From positions 29,638,750 through 29,702,749 of the forward strand of contig CM022671.1 in assembly GCA_012295275.1 (NCBI GenBank): a stretch of DNA of 64,000 nt, in the 5' to 3' direction. Below, piece by piece: positions 1-23,700 of this stretch; position 1 is the first letter of the stretch; each line of letters opens with the position of its first letter. The DNA comes from Chrysomallon squamiferum (taxonomy: Eukaryota > Mollusca > Gastropoda > Neomphalida > Peltospiridae). The notes under the pieces were generated by a model. It was not told the DNA's origin. It searched no databases and worked only from the letters and a program-made list of their open reading frames with translations. Position numbers and translations under genes: made by a program.

Positions 1-15
1 TCTTTGGTTTTACAG

Positions 16-9779
<9,764 letters not shown>

Positions 9780-10668
9780 ACTGGAAAACGCAAAGAAAAG
9801 ATATTTTTGTGACTGATATAAAAAAAAGTTCATTGTGTCATGTGTCACTGATGTTGTATCCTGGATAAAGCAAAGAAAAAAAAAATAATGCTTATTCTGC
9901 TTAACATAAAATTTTCATTGTGTCATTGATGTCTTTAGTTAAGTATTTCATAGATTAGGCCAAACAGGACCAAGTAAAAGCTTAATATGTTGTTACTGCT
10001 TACAGGTTAGTTGAGTCTGTCATCAAATTATTGAAAAGGACCATATTGGTAATCCCTTTTGAAAATAGCTTGATCTTTCTACTTATTGGTGCTTATAAAT
10101 ACAATACTACAGCTATATGCTGTTACTTTGGTGACATACTTGACTTCGAGGCTTTGTTATATTGTCAGCATAGTTAAAAATTTGTAGTTGTTGTTTCATG
10201 ACAAAGAATGCTTTATGACAAAAATCAGTGTGCTTCTGTTAAACCAAGAGCTGTATTGATATTTTCACTTTTTGACAGAGGCTGCAGGATTTGTCCATTT
10301 TTGTTTAATTTTTATACATTTTATTAACTATTTGATAGTGGCATTAATAGTGTTATAAGAGCTGTTTAATTAAAGATTTGATACAAGTTCCAGATAAAGG
10401 ATAAACAGTAAAAAAAAATCTGAAAACTTGGTTGACATTTCCAAGAACTATTTTGACACATTTTCTAACTAATTGGAGCTGGTTGAATATATATATATTT
10501 TTTTTTATTATTATTTTTGTTCTGTTTTGATAACTCATCATAGTTCACAATGTTTAAATTTTTCATATATGTACATTTTATGCTTCTCTGAATATCATGT
10601 TTTTATGTTTGTATCTGCATCTGGTTCAAAAAGACTTGGCTTTTGCTTGATTTCTAGTTTTGTACCAT

Positions 10669-10702
<34 letters not shown>

Positions 10703-11930
10703 CAGGTTACACTACTTTTTCATTTTAAAATTATTAATTCAGTTTATTCCATTTCCATTCTTTAAAAAGAAGAAATAATAAAAATAAATCATTATTATTT
10801 TGTAATTTTGTCGGTATGAGGTTGTTTTCTCAAGGCAGTATTTGCTATTTTCTCTAACTTGAGTACTTAATTAATTACTGCAGTTTTGGCATGATTAGTA
10901 TCTGCAGTTTTGAAGTAATACACTGTCAAAAAGGTGTTTTGATATTTATTTCATTCTTTTATTTTTTATTTTCAGTATATGATGTCTTCAGTTACTGGCA
11001 TTTTGTTATAATTTATAAAGCTGTAGCAGAAGCTTTGAGGTTTTTTTTTGGACGTCATTTTGTTATCTACAAAATACATTTTTTACAAGACTTCTAATTT
11101 TTTCCCACAAGACATTGTTGGTCCATGGTTTGAGAAAGATTGATTTTCTTTTCCTTGAAATCACACACATGTACACCCAATCATATGGTGTAATCATGTT
11201 TTTCAGTTTTTTTTTTTTTGTTTTCTTTAAATTGGTCAGTCATTAAGTATTTGATTTACAGACATAACAGTAGAATGAAGAAAAAACTAGTTAATTCTAC
11301 ATTTAGATGTCTTTATTTTCATATTAATTTGATTTTCACTTCATTTGACATATTCTTCATTCCATAATTTGAAATAAAGAATATCTGACATTTTTTAGTT
11401 TTTTTGTCCATTATTTTTTTCTTTAAAAGTTCAGTTTGTCTACTGTCACTTTTATAAGTGTATCAATGTTGTTGGTTTTTTTTTGCTCCAAATTCTTTTA
11501 TAAACATCTGAAAAAGAGAGCAACTTCTTATTACTGGAATTCATAAAACATTTCATCAGATGACAAAATTCATATTACTCCCTTTTATTTAGTCTTAGTG
11601 TTATTCTGATGCTAAATTACTGTTTGATACACGTCTGGACATGTTTCACCTTCAATTCTATTCTGACTTCTTGTACCTGTAGTGATCCTCTTACTATGTG
11701 GATGCTGTACACACACTGAAGAAGGTAAATTCATCATAAATAATATAATAGTGGATTGTAATGGGAAATTAATTTAATCTGTCCCCTTACGAAATATTGT
11801 GACAGTTGATCCATGACAGGACATTACCTCACTGCTAGTTGTATCATGATCTGGGATGGGGCAGATGAAGGTTAAGCCTACCCTGTGACAATAACAACTG
11901 CATGCCACATGTCAAATAAAGAATAACGCA
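9780..11930 (+). other. Presumed KDM2 3' untranslated region
   Basis: AT-rich DNA follows the KDM2 stop, with no open frame worth calling. Possible AATAAA poly(A) signals lie at 10777-10782, 11373-11378 and 11925-11930. Which is used cannot be decided, because AATAAA is common by chance at this base composition. Confidence 0.4.
11925..11930 (+). terminator. Candidate poly(A) signal AATAAA, distal KDM2
   Basis: AATAAA lies within a stretch richer in GC than its surroundings, 2.15 kb after the KDM2 stop. It sits 20 bp from a reverse-strand AATAAA (11950-11955) that could end BCKDK, so the two genes may end almost back to back. This is inferred from position only. Confidence 0.3.
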
Positions 11931-11949
11931 CCAGAAAGCATTAAATATC

Positions 11950-11955
11950 TTTATT
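11950..11955 (-). terminator. Candidate poly(A) signal for BCKDK
   Basis: TTTATT on the plus strand reads AATAAA on the minus strand. If used, it would give BCKDK a 3' UTR of about 4.9 kb. Many other AATAAA copies occur between here and the stop codon, so confidence is low. Confidence 0.25.
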
Positions 11956-14900
11956 ACCATGAAGTACCTGCATACCTTTTACCAACAGCAAATTATAAAC
12001 CAAAACATGTCCAAAATAAAATATTGAGAGGCAAATTAAACACTAAGTAAGCACTTTTAATCTCTATACAAAGTATATATATCTATGACAAAGACTTCTA
12101 AAATGTTACGTACAACATAGTACATCTTCATCAACAACAAATTGGAGGAATTTAAAAAAATAATAATAAAAGTCAAACCAATATTTTATTGCTGTTTAGG
12201 CAGATTAATATTATATTCATTTTTTCATTTTTCTTCTGTAGTTGTTCTTTTCAAAATGTATCGGTAACACTCATTTTATTATTATTTTTTTTATTTCCAC
12301 ACTGAAAGTCAAATCTAAATGGCTATGTAACTATTATTTAAAAATTATCTGTTTTCTTCTTTAAATATCCATAAACAATTCTTCAAATTAGTACATTAAT
12401 TTCTAATTGGGTTCATCCCTCAATTTCAAAACATGCCAAATAAGAAACTGAATAATTAATCTGAAGGGAATGACACTGTATTTAAAATAAAAGGTCTCCA
12501 ACGGTAAAAAATTCTTCAATCAAAAAATATTTTCAGTCAGGACCTAAAATGTTAAAAATGTACAAGAAACAAAAAAACAAATTCAAATCTTTAAACAGAG
12601 GTTTACAGATTCACTAAAAAAAATATTCATTGCAAAATAGCACATTTCATTATATAAGGAAAATATATCAACATCTGACTACAATCAAAATAATACAGGA
12701 AAAACAAAACAATAATAAATGAACTATAAACTTTCACATGATTTCATAAATGTTTTTAATGCAAGTCCTGTGGAATGTATCTGACAAGCACATGAAACTT
12801 TGTTCAAATACTAATTATTTCATGTCAGAAATGTAATTTTGTATCATTTAAATATAACATAATATTTTTGTTGAAAATCATAAAAATATCAAGAAATTTA
12901 ATGATATAAGATACACACAAATCTATATTGATGTTAAAATCTACATCTGTTGTCAAAATATTCATATTATTTGTTCAGAAACATCATCACTTTTAATGAT
13001 TTAATGAATTAAGAGAGAAAATTAAAAAACTGTAAGGTGTTAATTGCCTTAATACTGCAACTATATTCAACATTTTTTATAATTATATATGCATACATGT
13101 ATGTACATATATATACATACATACATTTTATATATATATATATTTTTTTTTTTGTTAACTGGAAATATTAATATTTCATCTTGTACTACTTTTAAAACAA
13201 TGTCAAAAATAACTTTAAAAACAAAAATTATAATAATAAAAAGATAAGGAAAAAAATTAAAATCTAAAGTCAGTTAGTAAGACTTGCATTATAAACATGA
13301 CAGATGAACAGAAACCAAGGCACATTTTTAAATAATCAAAATAAACTTATTTAACTGCATTACTGCCATTATTTTAACAAGGTAGTGGTACATGCTACAT
13401 TCCAGCCATTTATTTGTAACAGTGAAAACAACTCAGATGAATTCACGGGTACTACAGAACACCTAAAAAACATGTCAAATATCTGCCTCAAATGATTTTG
13501 ATTCAACACAACCACAATTATAATGTAATGGTCTGTGCGTGTTATTCTTTTGTGAACGGATAAATAATACTCACTTTACTTGCAAAAGTAACTAAGCAAC
13601 AAATTAAAAGCAGTCAATCAAATATGCGAGTTACAGAAACAGGTGGGGTGAATTCTGTAGACACTTTTATTCTTTTCAGGTGTTGGTGTAAAAAGATGAT
13701 TAGTTGTCAGGATAATATTTGACAGTCTGTAGTCATGTGACTGGTTTCACACCATACAAAAGATTTTATATTCAAGATGGACAAATCTGTAAGATTAATG
13801 TAGCCATGTAAAAAGTAATAAAAGTATTAAAATTATACAAAAATAAAAATATAATAAAATGGTAATTGTCAATTTTTTTTTTTTTTTTAAACTGAACACC
13901 GGGAATATGAAATTAGTTCAACAAATATTCTGTACATCTGCTAAAATAAATAATTTTTCTTTGAAAATAAAAACACAGTCATAAATGCTAAGTAAAAAAA
14001 AATAATATCAATAAGATTGGATATTACTGTGTGTATATTTATTTTTTGATTTTCTACTTGTACTTTAGAAGTTCACAATTCAGGTATCAAAAATCATTTG
14101 GTGAAGTTTGACTTCGATAATGCACAAACACTAGTTACTGAACATTAAATATATGACTCATAGTTGTCTTACAGTGGTTTCAGTTTTCAAAACATTAACA
14201 CATACCTTCCTTCAAAATAATTTTCAGATGTAACCAACCAGCATATAATTTGTAACATTCTTTTTTTTAAATCAGTAATCATAACACATAAAATCACTAT
14301 TTATCAGAAGACCCACACTTCAGAAAAACAAAAATCATATCAATATTACAGATCTAATATTTTCATCTTAAATCATGAAAAAAACAATGACTAATATAAA
14401 ATAAGGACAATAATGGAGTAGTACCATTCCATTTGAATCCTTAAATGTTTATAAAATCTAAATGCTAGAAACCGTTTCTTTTAAAAACTAACAATAGTGT
14501 CTACTTAAATGCTAATCTGTGAGTATATTTTATTAAAAAAAAAAAAAAAAAAAAAAAAAAGATTTACTGTTTTTCATACACCATTTTATTCAGTTGCCAA
14601 GTAATTTAATTTGTGTTAATGCTTTATAAAATTTGAAATTGTTCTTAGTATTTAATTTTAAAATGGTAATATTATGAAATCAGATTGTTCAAAAAAAAAT
14701 TAAAACAGGGAAGAGAACAGAACAATACATTATAAAGTGAAAATTACAAAATTATAAAACCAAAGCATTTAATTCTAATATACAACATGATTTATTAACA
14801 TCAAATAATAAATCAGTATCAGCATAAAACACAGAATTAAATGATTCTGATCTTTTCAGCTGTTCTGACTAGTCATGAATCTATTCATAATAAAAACGAA

Positions 14901-16867
14901 TACTTGGACTATAAATCAATGACAGAGAGAGAAAAAAAGATGTAATTTCTATTCGAATTATTAGAATCAGAAAACAAACAATTCATAAGATCTATGGGAC
15001 AAAATATGATGAAAAATAAAATCATTAGCTAAATATATTTTTTAATTATTATTTTACATAAAGTTCAAATTATGTTTGTGCTTAAATTTCGTCAACATCC
15101 TGAGAGTAATTTGTTTAATTATTTCGTCAGATCGTCCTATAATACTGTAAATACAAATATTAAAATGTTGAGATTCAGTAACTTTCATCAATAAATGTTA
15201 AAAAAATATAATTTTATTATTCGTTTTCAAATTATCAGTGAACTTTAAAAATCATAATATTAATACATAGTTTTTTTGATTGTCAGTCAATTTTAATAAT
15301 AATAGTTTTTAACATAAAGTTATTCCAGAAAGGGAAATTATTTTTAACGACAACAATGGACCATCTAGATTAATTTTACTGGAAGTAAAAATTTTGCAAA
15401 TTCTCCTCAGTATTGAAATGCAACATTTTCCAGCAAAGGATCTTTTAGATGCAGCTTTTTAAAAGAAGCAAAGTATTTTAAAACCAGTCGTAGGGCAAAG
15501 ACTGAAACGGGAAATAACCCAATGTGAATTCTGAGGATATTTGAAACCGGAACCCTTCTTACCTACGGCAAGTCTTTTTACAACTGACAGATGAACAGAA
15601 AACTGTCTAATCTCTTGAATATAAGAAATAATACACAATGTATTAAGATAGCACAGTCAGTGTATAGGCAAGTATCTGGCATTCAAGAATAGCCATTGAG
15701 GTAATTACTGGTCAGAAAAGTTAGCCGCATGGGTTTTGTTGGCCTTGCAAATTAAACAGGTTATAAAATTACCTGTTTAAAGTAGCAACGAATTAGCCAG
15801 ACAATATATATTTTTTCATATATACATTTCCAAGCTTATGAAAAATATATAAATTTATAATATCAATTCTGGAACATCTCTAAAATGACTAACCATAAAA
15901 CCTAAATATTAACTTAATAATTTTATTTTTAAAATGTTTTTATAATGCCCAATCAAAATATGAAATAAATGTTACAATATTTGTGTCTTAGGCAATTATC
16001 TTTTATTTTTTTAAATACACATCAGTACAAGAGTACTGTAACAAAACCAGAATGTTTTATTTTGAGTAACTGGCAATAGGTTTGTTCTAATATAAAAACT
16101 GAAATAAAATATTCAGTGTGGAGAGAAAAATAAAGAGAGAAAACAAAATGTCAATCTAGCCTTGGGCCCACAAAATATTTAAATTATAGTAAACAAAATA
16201 AACAATAATAGTCTATAATTGTCGTTATTTTGATTCAGAAATAAAAGTAAAAATTATTTGTTGAGCACTATGCAGCTGAACAATATTAATATGGACACAA
16301 ATTATTTTATTGTGAATTTGCAAATGATAATCCTTTGTAACAAATTAACACAAAGGACTATAACTGAGATCGTTATTCTGTTTTGTAGCAGGCAAGTAAT
16401 TAAAATTTAGAAATATTTTTAATATCAATTGTCTCTTTTGTCCTTCGACTTCACATTCATTAACATTTTTTTATTTTTGACTAATTTATATATACACATA
16501 CAAAAAAGATATGATTCCCAAATTACCACTTTTTGTTCAACCTCTTGCCAAACAAACAGCATTAAAAATTTAAAATAAAAAAAATAAAACAAATAAAATA
16601 AAATAAAATAATAATAAAAATAATAATAAGACAATAATCTTCAGTCTAGTATGTGGCTCAAACACAAACCCTAGTCTCTGATAACAAACAGTACAAGTAA
16701 TAACAAAGTCTTGGACAATGCACAATTTGTTCAGGTAAAACAGACAAGGACATCAGAACTACACAGTACACTGACATACAACACTCCTCACCAGAAACAC
16801 CACATTTATAAAGAACAAATTCCTGTTTTCAGCTCAAGACTGAACTAGCGAAATTCTGTGTGTCTGT
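11956..16867. other. BCKDK 3' UTR and/or intergenic DNA
   Basis: About 4.9 kb of AT-rich sequence with no open frame longer than chance. It contains a 26-bp poly(A) run at 14535-14560 and a perfect 10-bp inverted repeat at 15752-15780. It separates the convergent KDM2 and BCKDK stops. No tRNA-like or repeat-family sequence was recognised. Confidence 0.5.
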
Positions 16868-17074
16868 TCATATGCGAAAACTCTCAGTTTTGCCATCAAT
16901 GTGCGCCAGTCGCAGGTACACGTCAGTTCCAATACCTTGCATGGTCTCCAGAGTCAGCTGACCACCAAGGTATTCAGCATAGGCCTTGGCTGTCGGCAGG
17001 CCAAAACCATATCTAGATAGAAAGAAAAAATAATAAATAAATAAATAATAATAATAATAAAATAATAATAAAAA

Positions 17075-17173
<99 letters not shown>

Positions 17174-17767
17174 AATAATTGTAATAATATTTATGATAAT
17201 AATATTCATACTAACAGTAATATTTAAAATAATAATAAGAAGAATATATTATAACAATAAAAATAATAATAGCAATAATATTTATAACAATAATCATAAT
17301 AACAATAGTATTTACAGCAACAACAACAACAATGATAATATTAATAATCATATTAACATTAATAAAAATGATATTTCTAATAATAACAATATTTACAATA
17401 ATATTCAGTGACATAACATAATAACTAAATGCAATATTTCTTTTAATAGCAAAAATGTTAAAAATATTTTACTACCGCATAACGTTTACGCAAGTTCAAT
17501 CCAAAACCTTACTATTTACAGATAAAACGGCTTTAAAATGGTTATAGTTATATTTCCCCCCAATATAAACTGGTATAGCTTTTACTGTTATAATCTTATT
17601 ACCCATGCATTTTGCCAGGCGCTGGGCCTGAGTTGTCAGTGTGCATGATCTGTCCAAACAGTCCTCCATCAACTCTCTCATCCGTTGTTTTCCCTGATGT
17701 TGTGAAGTTGTAGTCCCACACGTTGTGGACTATCTTGTGATTAATACCACCTCCACGATCAGAGATT
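16868..17767 (-). other. BCKDK: BCKDK ATP-binding (GHKL) C-terminal exons
   Basis: Exons 17767-17603 and 17012-16868 encode the lid and the glycine-rich boxes of the GHKL ATPase fold. [10 protein letters not shown] comes first, then the lid ending GKMHG, then [17 protein letters not shown] and [11 protein letters not shown]. All family glycines are present. The 590-bp intron between the exons is dominated by an AAT microsatellite lying directly upstream of the last acceptor. Confidence 0.93.
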
Positions 17768-20700
17768 CTGAGAATAATAATCATAATAAAATAAAAAAAC
17801 ATTGTTAAAACTGTTAATCAGACCATATTTAGAAACAGGCAAATTCTCTTCAGTACTAAAAAAAATATACCAGAAAAGAAAAAAAACGCTACCTTAGGTA
17901 CGTAAGACCTTTAATATACATCTTTCCATAAAAGGTAATATTAAAGTACTGAGGTGCCATTAAACAATAATTAACTGTATTTCTCTTTCTTTCACTGTAT
18001 TCTTCTTCTTTTTTTTTTGCATCTTCTTTCTAGGGATTTTTTATTTTTATACTTTTACAAATGATTCTTTATGATAAAAAAAGTTTATTTGTTCATCTGT
18101 CTAATTTTCAAACAGACTATAGAGTCAACTGTAATAGACTGAGTTCCAAATGTTTGGTCTTGGGGACATAGTGTCTTTGGTTTTACATGTTCCAAAATGG
18201 AGAAAAAAAAACACCATATTTAATATTTTAAATGGCCAGACACAGAAAAACTGTTTTCTTTGTGTTTTTCTTTTTCTGTAAGTTTGTATGAATCAGAATC
18301 CAGAAATAGGGACAAAGAGCTGACAGAATGCCAAACACATTTCTCTGCCAGCAAGTTTTAGTGTGAACTGTTTTATCATCTGAATGGTTTACACATTTTT
18401 CTTCACAAGTGTACATATGGCTGGCATTACATAACCTCTTTATCTGGATAATAGGATAATCAACTGGCCTAATCCAATTAACAGTGACAGCAGAGTACCT
18501 GCACTGGTCACAGTTCTGACAAAAATAACTTTTTACTCTTGTCAGAATGTACAGAACCTAGGACTTTATGGAAAAGAAAAGGGAAAACAAAAATAATAAC
18601 AATAAGAGTGAACATTCACGTTGGGATTTACTGACGATTTTATTTTTTTGAAATGAAATCATCTGCAGAAATGTGGTTGTCCTTTTGAAAGGTAATTTTA
18701 AACATTAATTAATTAGTAAAAATATATGAATTTCTCTAACGTGGAATGAGTGGCTGTTGGCTGTCACAAACATTAATTGACACATATTTGGACCAGTAAA
18801 CGTTTCACAATAATTTTAAAGCATTTATTCTATCATGAGTTTTTAATATTCAGCATTATCTATCCACAACCCTATTTTTATTATCATTATTATGTTACAG
18901 ATTAGTACAGTTGAGTAATAAAATCCTGAGAGGACTATTGAAAAAATATCACAGAAGCAGCTGAATACTAAACTGAACCATCACAGATGATGGGCCACAA
19001 GAGAGAGAAAAGGGAGAAGCAAGATATAGGTGAGACTTATGCTACATACTGGATAAGGAAGCATCAGGCAGAAATGTGTCGCTATCAGCCAATAGTGCGA
19101 GAAAATTCAATGGTCACTCTACGGACAAATCGCATTCCTGAGAAAGCCTTTGTCCGAGAAGGTTCACTAATGAACATGAAGTCGAGTCCGAGGAAAAACA
19201 ATGAACTTAACTTTGCAAGAGACTTGACTCTCTCGGGTGAACCAGCTTTCTATCGAGATCACAATTCATTAAGGGAAACTGCTTTTTTCCACGATCATTC
19301 GAGTTACTGTGACCAGTACGCCAGCTGCCACAATTCAGACCTGATGATGGACGGGAACTCTGGAATGGGGGACAGTGTGGGCAAGCAATCATTGAATTAT
19401 GCCGGCTCTGCATTTCTGCCCGAGAAATCTCGCAAGCTGTTTGAAAGGTGGGACAGCAATCAGGAAAACTTTGCCATACCACAGAGGAAGTACACCATAC
19501 TGCCTCAGATTGGCAACCCACGATTCATCAGCGTGCAAGACACGAGGCACCAGTTTGCCAATCAGTTGGATTATTCAAGGGATAATTTTGAGAGGGATGC
19601 CGATTTCTTTGCAGACTACAATAAAAGTCTGTGCCACGAAGAGATTCGAACTGCAAAGGGAGTTCCTCTCCCTCCGCTCAACAGTGTTCCCCCAAGACTT
19701 AAATTTAACTTTGTACAAAAAACACAAGACGACATTTCAGAGGAGACATCTCGATGTTTTACAAATTCTATGACACTGTCGGATAATCTGGCCACTAGCA
19801 CCTTGGATGAATTTTCTGATGATGACTCAATGATTACTAGTGCCAATGCAGAAAACATGAAGTCTGTACAGGCAGAAAACACCTTGTCAAACAAACCTAA
19901 TAATCCGTGTGATGGGGAAGTAAAAGATGGCAATTTGACTGATGATTTTGAAGATGAATCAGTTAGTGAAAAAGGAAAAGAAGACATGAAAACAGGTCAC
20001 ATTAATAAGACTGGTATGGAAAAACAAAGCATTTCTAAACAGTTGGAAAAACCAGACGAAACTGCTTGTAAGAATAAGGAGAAAAAACCTGGAACCAGTT
20101 GTAGTGACAAAACGGCAAACATACAAAAACCCACAAATTCAACGTTTCACAAAACTGTGAGGAAATTTATGAGATAAATTCATTCATTTTTAAAGGATTT
20201 ATTTTGTGTTAAAAAAAAGAAGGAAAAAAAAAAGATGGATTAAAAGTTGATTTCATACGAACAATATCATAAATTGAAATTCCATTTTCAACTGTTAAAA
20301 TAAACCAAACATTAAGGTGTGTATCTTTTTCATTTTGTTTTTTCCTTACTAACATTATTTTTAATGTTATTTACAACTAATGACTAAGTAAATAATTATT
20401 TAATACGATTGAAGGAATTTGTAAAGGATAAGATCTTTTTAAAAAAGAAATAATCTAAATAAAAAAAAAATAATCTAAAAAACAAAAAAAATAATGGAAT
20501 TTAAAACACCTCAGTACATTGTAAAACTGAATTTATTAATAACCAGTTCAATTTCTGGGATAATACTAGGGCAGTTAAAAATTGACTGCTGTTATCTATT
20601 AATAACAGAGATGTTTCATTTGCACCTTGATATCGACAAAAAAAAAAAAAAGAAAGATAAATAAATAAAATAAGATATCACAGTCTTTGATAGATTAAAT

Positions 20701-23700
20701 ATTTAGAGTTCTTTCTAAACAAAGAGGTCACTTCTAAAAACAAACATAATAATAATAATAAATAAAAATAAATTAATAACATTAATAATAATAATAACAG
20801 TAAATAAATAAATAAAAAGTACCTGACAACAAAGTCTTCTTCATTAACAGCTATAGTGATGGACACTTCTGGCAGTGTTCCAACACAATCAATGTTAAAC
20901 TCAACTGTAGCTCTGAAAAAAAAATAATAATAATAACAACAACAACAACGTGAAAAAAAAAAAAAAATTATCACCTGGTAATATACTACATTATTATCTG
21001 TTATTTCCTCAACTGTATCTATGAAAAAAATTAATTATTACAATTATCTCATCATAATTTATGACATTATTCTTATAATTAACTGTCACCTTTATCAAAA
21101 TAATAATTAGGAGGCCTAAGGGTGAATTTGTCTCAGAGATATACCACTTGTTATTACAGTATCAATTACAAATTATAAAAATTATAATAATAACAATAAT
21201 AAATAAATATATAATGGAAAAAAAAAAAGCCAAAATCAAAATTTAATTAATGTCATTTTGTAATACAAGTAACATACATGTATATATTAAAATATGGTGA
21301 TGTAATCTGTTCTGGAAGGGACAGTATAAAAACACTTAGATTTTTATTTATTTATTTATTTGTATTTTTTCATTTTTTATTTTAAATATTTTTTTTTTAT
21401 TATGATTTTTATTATTATTATTTTTTTTTTTTTTTTTTTGTGAGGTGTTAATGACTTATATTTCAAGTACATTGTTATCTCTTTCTTACTGCACATTTTA
21501 ATGTCTTTACCTATATATTTAGATTAATTTGATTTGCTTTATTCACTTTGCAAACTGAAACATTAGTCACATATATTCATTGTTCAAACTGAAATCTTCC
21601 ACAACAAAATATCCTAAAGTTGTTCACCTCTATTTGTCAGTAACAAACAGAAATGTTGCTTAACCAATGGAAATAAACCTTCCACAAAACAGCTAAACCA
21701 GAATGTATGGTACATTAAACAAATCCACCAAGTATAAAAAAACAGATAATCCTAATGCTACCAGACCAGCTCACTAAAGTTCTGTTAATGTAAGGTCAAA
21801 TACTCAAGTTACCCATTTGTACATGTCATGTATTCTGACAGTTTCACTGTGAATTATAGACTGCACAGGATGAAAATATTATGTAATATATACATGTAAT
21901 TTTATTTTTTTTATTGTATACATACATACATACATACATACATAATTTTTTTCTTTAATTTGACCTAATCTTGTCTTTTTATTAAAAAAAAAGCTTTAAA
22001 AAATCTGTATTTAGCATTAAGTGAAAATACATACTTTTCTTAATTTTGTATGATATTTTATGTTAATATTTATTTAGTTAGTTAGTTAGTAACTTAGTTT
22101 ATTGCTTTATTTTATTTCACATCATTTCATTTTATTTTATTACTAAAAAAAGAAGAAAAACAAAACAAATCATTTTTTAACTTAAATTTGCCTTGCCTTT
22201 TTATTTTATTATATATCAGTTTTTTGTAGGGGTTTTTAAATTTTATTTTATTTTATTTAATAATCTATTCATTGTCAGAAACTATAATTTGTTTTATTGT
22301 CACAGAAACTTTACAAAAAACAATCCTCATAAAAATAAATATATAAATAAATTTTATATTAATAATAAAAAATAATGAAAAAGAAAATACAACAATCCCA
22401 CACCAAAATCTGGAATATCACTACAGCAGTTATTCATGGACTTCTACATTAGCAACAAAACCTATCAGCTGGTCAACTGAGTTCAGAACTAATCATTTAA
22501 CAACTGTGGTAAATTATGTATGGTAATGAACATCTGACATAATAAATCTGTTCTTCTACTAAATTCTACTAAATTTGCAATAATTCACACAAAACATTTG
22601 AAAATATGTAGTATGTAATTATAGATAATGCTTCCTGTGTTTCCTAAATAAATAAAATCAACATTTATTACTAATTTGTCAAAGACTGGCTCAAATGCTG
22701 AAACAAACTATGTGGGGTAATTGCAGCCAAGAGTTACCACAGGACATTATGGTGTATCAGACTATAATAATTGATATAATGAAAAAAAAAAAAAAAAAAA
22801 AAAAGGAGGGAAACAGATAAGAGTTAATTAGTCGATCAGGAAGAAATCTGACACTGCATTAATTAATGACTGTGAATACTTGACTCCAGGAATAATATGA
22901 TGCATGTCATATACATGCCCCTTTCAGTTATTTCAGAATGTCATGGTTTATCAGCACATGACTGTTGTTAATAGAACATATAAAACTACTGTTGCTGGTA
23001 TTGGTTAAAATATATTATATCCAAAATTGTTAAAAATAAATAAATATAAAAATAAAAATAAAAATTTATAAAGACAAACCAGAATTGGTCAAAAAGACTA
23101 CCAAAACAAATGTTTTTAACAATTAAAAAGTATATCTAAAACATGGCTTTCTTTATCAAAATAATATAAAAAAAAAATAAAAAATAAAAATAAAAAAAGT
23201 TACTTAAAAAAATAGCTCTTGATATCAGTTCAAAAGAATGTTAAAAGAATGTTAAAAGATACTGTTATCAGTTAGAGAAAGAAAATGCAAACCATTTGAT
23301 TTCATTTCTGACTCGATACTGCTATCATTTGAAAAAAAATAAAAATAAACTACCCAAATTCAGTTCTGACAATATACTGTAGTCAGAAAAAAAAAAAAAA
23401 AAAAAACCCTACCAGACGGCATACTGAAGGATGCTTTTATGAGTTAGAAAAACACATTTTTGACATGATACTGTTAAACCTAGACAAAATAGAAAATAAA
23501 CTGCCTGTGGGCGTTACTTAAGGATACTGTGACCTATTAGAAAGAAAAGTAAACTACCTGAGGGCATTTTTCACCAGCTCTGTAAGAATGTAATCCAGAG
23601 GAGGCACAATGTATGGAAATGTTCCATTCAGATGTCCATTAAGAGTGACTTGTGGAGCACGACCATATTTTGCTTCACACACAGATCTGAAATTAAAAAA

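Noticed and set aside
13083-13142. TA/CATA-rich stretch as a possible promoter
   Set aside because: It is a simple repeat (TATATA, TACATACA) with no neighbouring gene start.
17193-17414. Open frames on both strands rich in Asn or Ile near the AAT tract
   Set aside because: They are translations of AAT/ATT repeats and have no family features.
19207-19987. Minus-strand and alternative-frame open frames across the nested gene
   Set aside because: They overlap the longer 396-codon frame, start internally, and show weaker codon-like composition.
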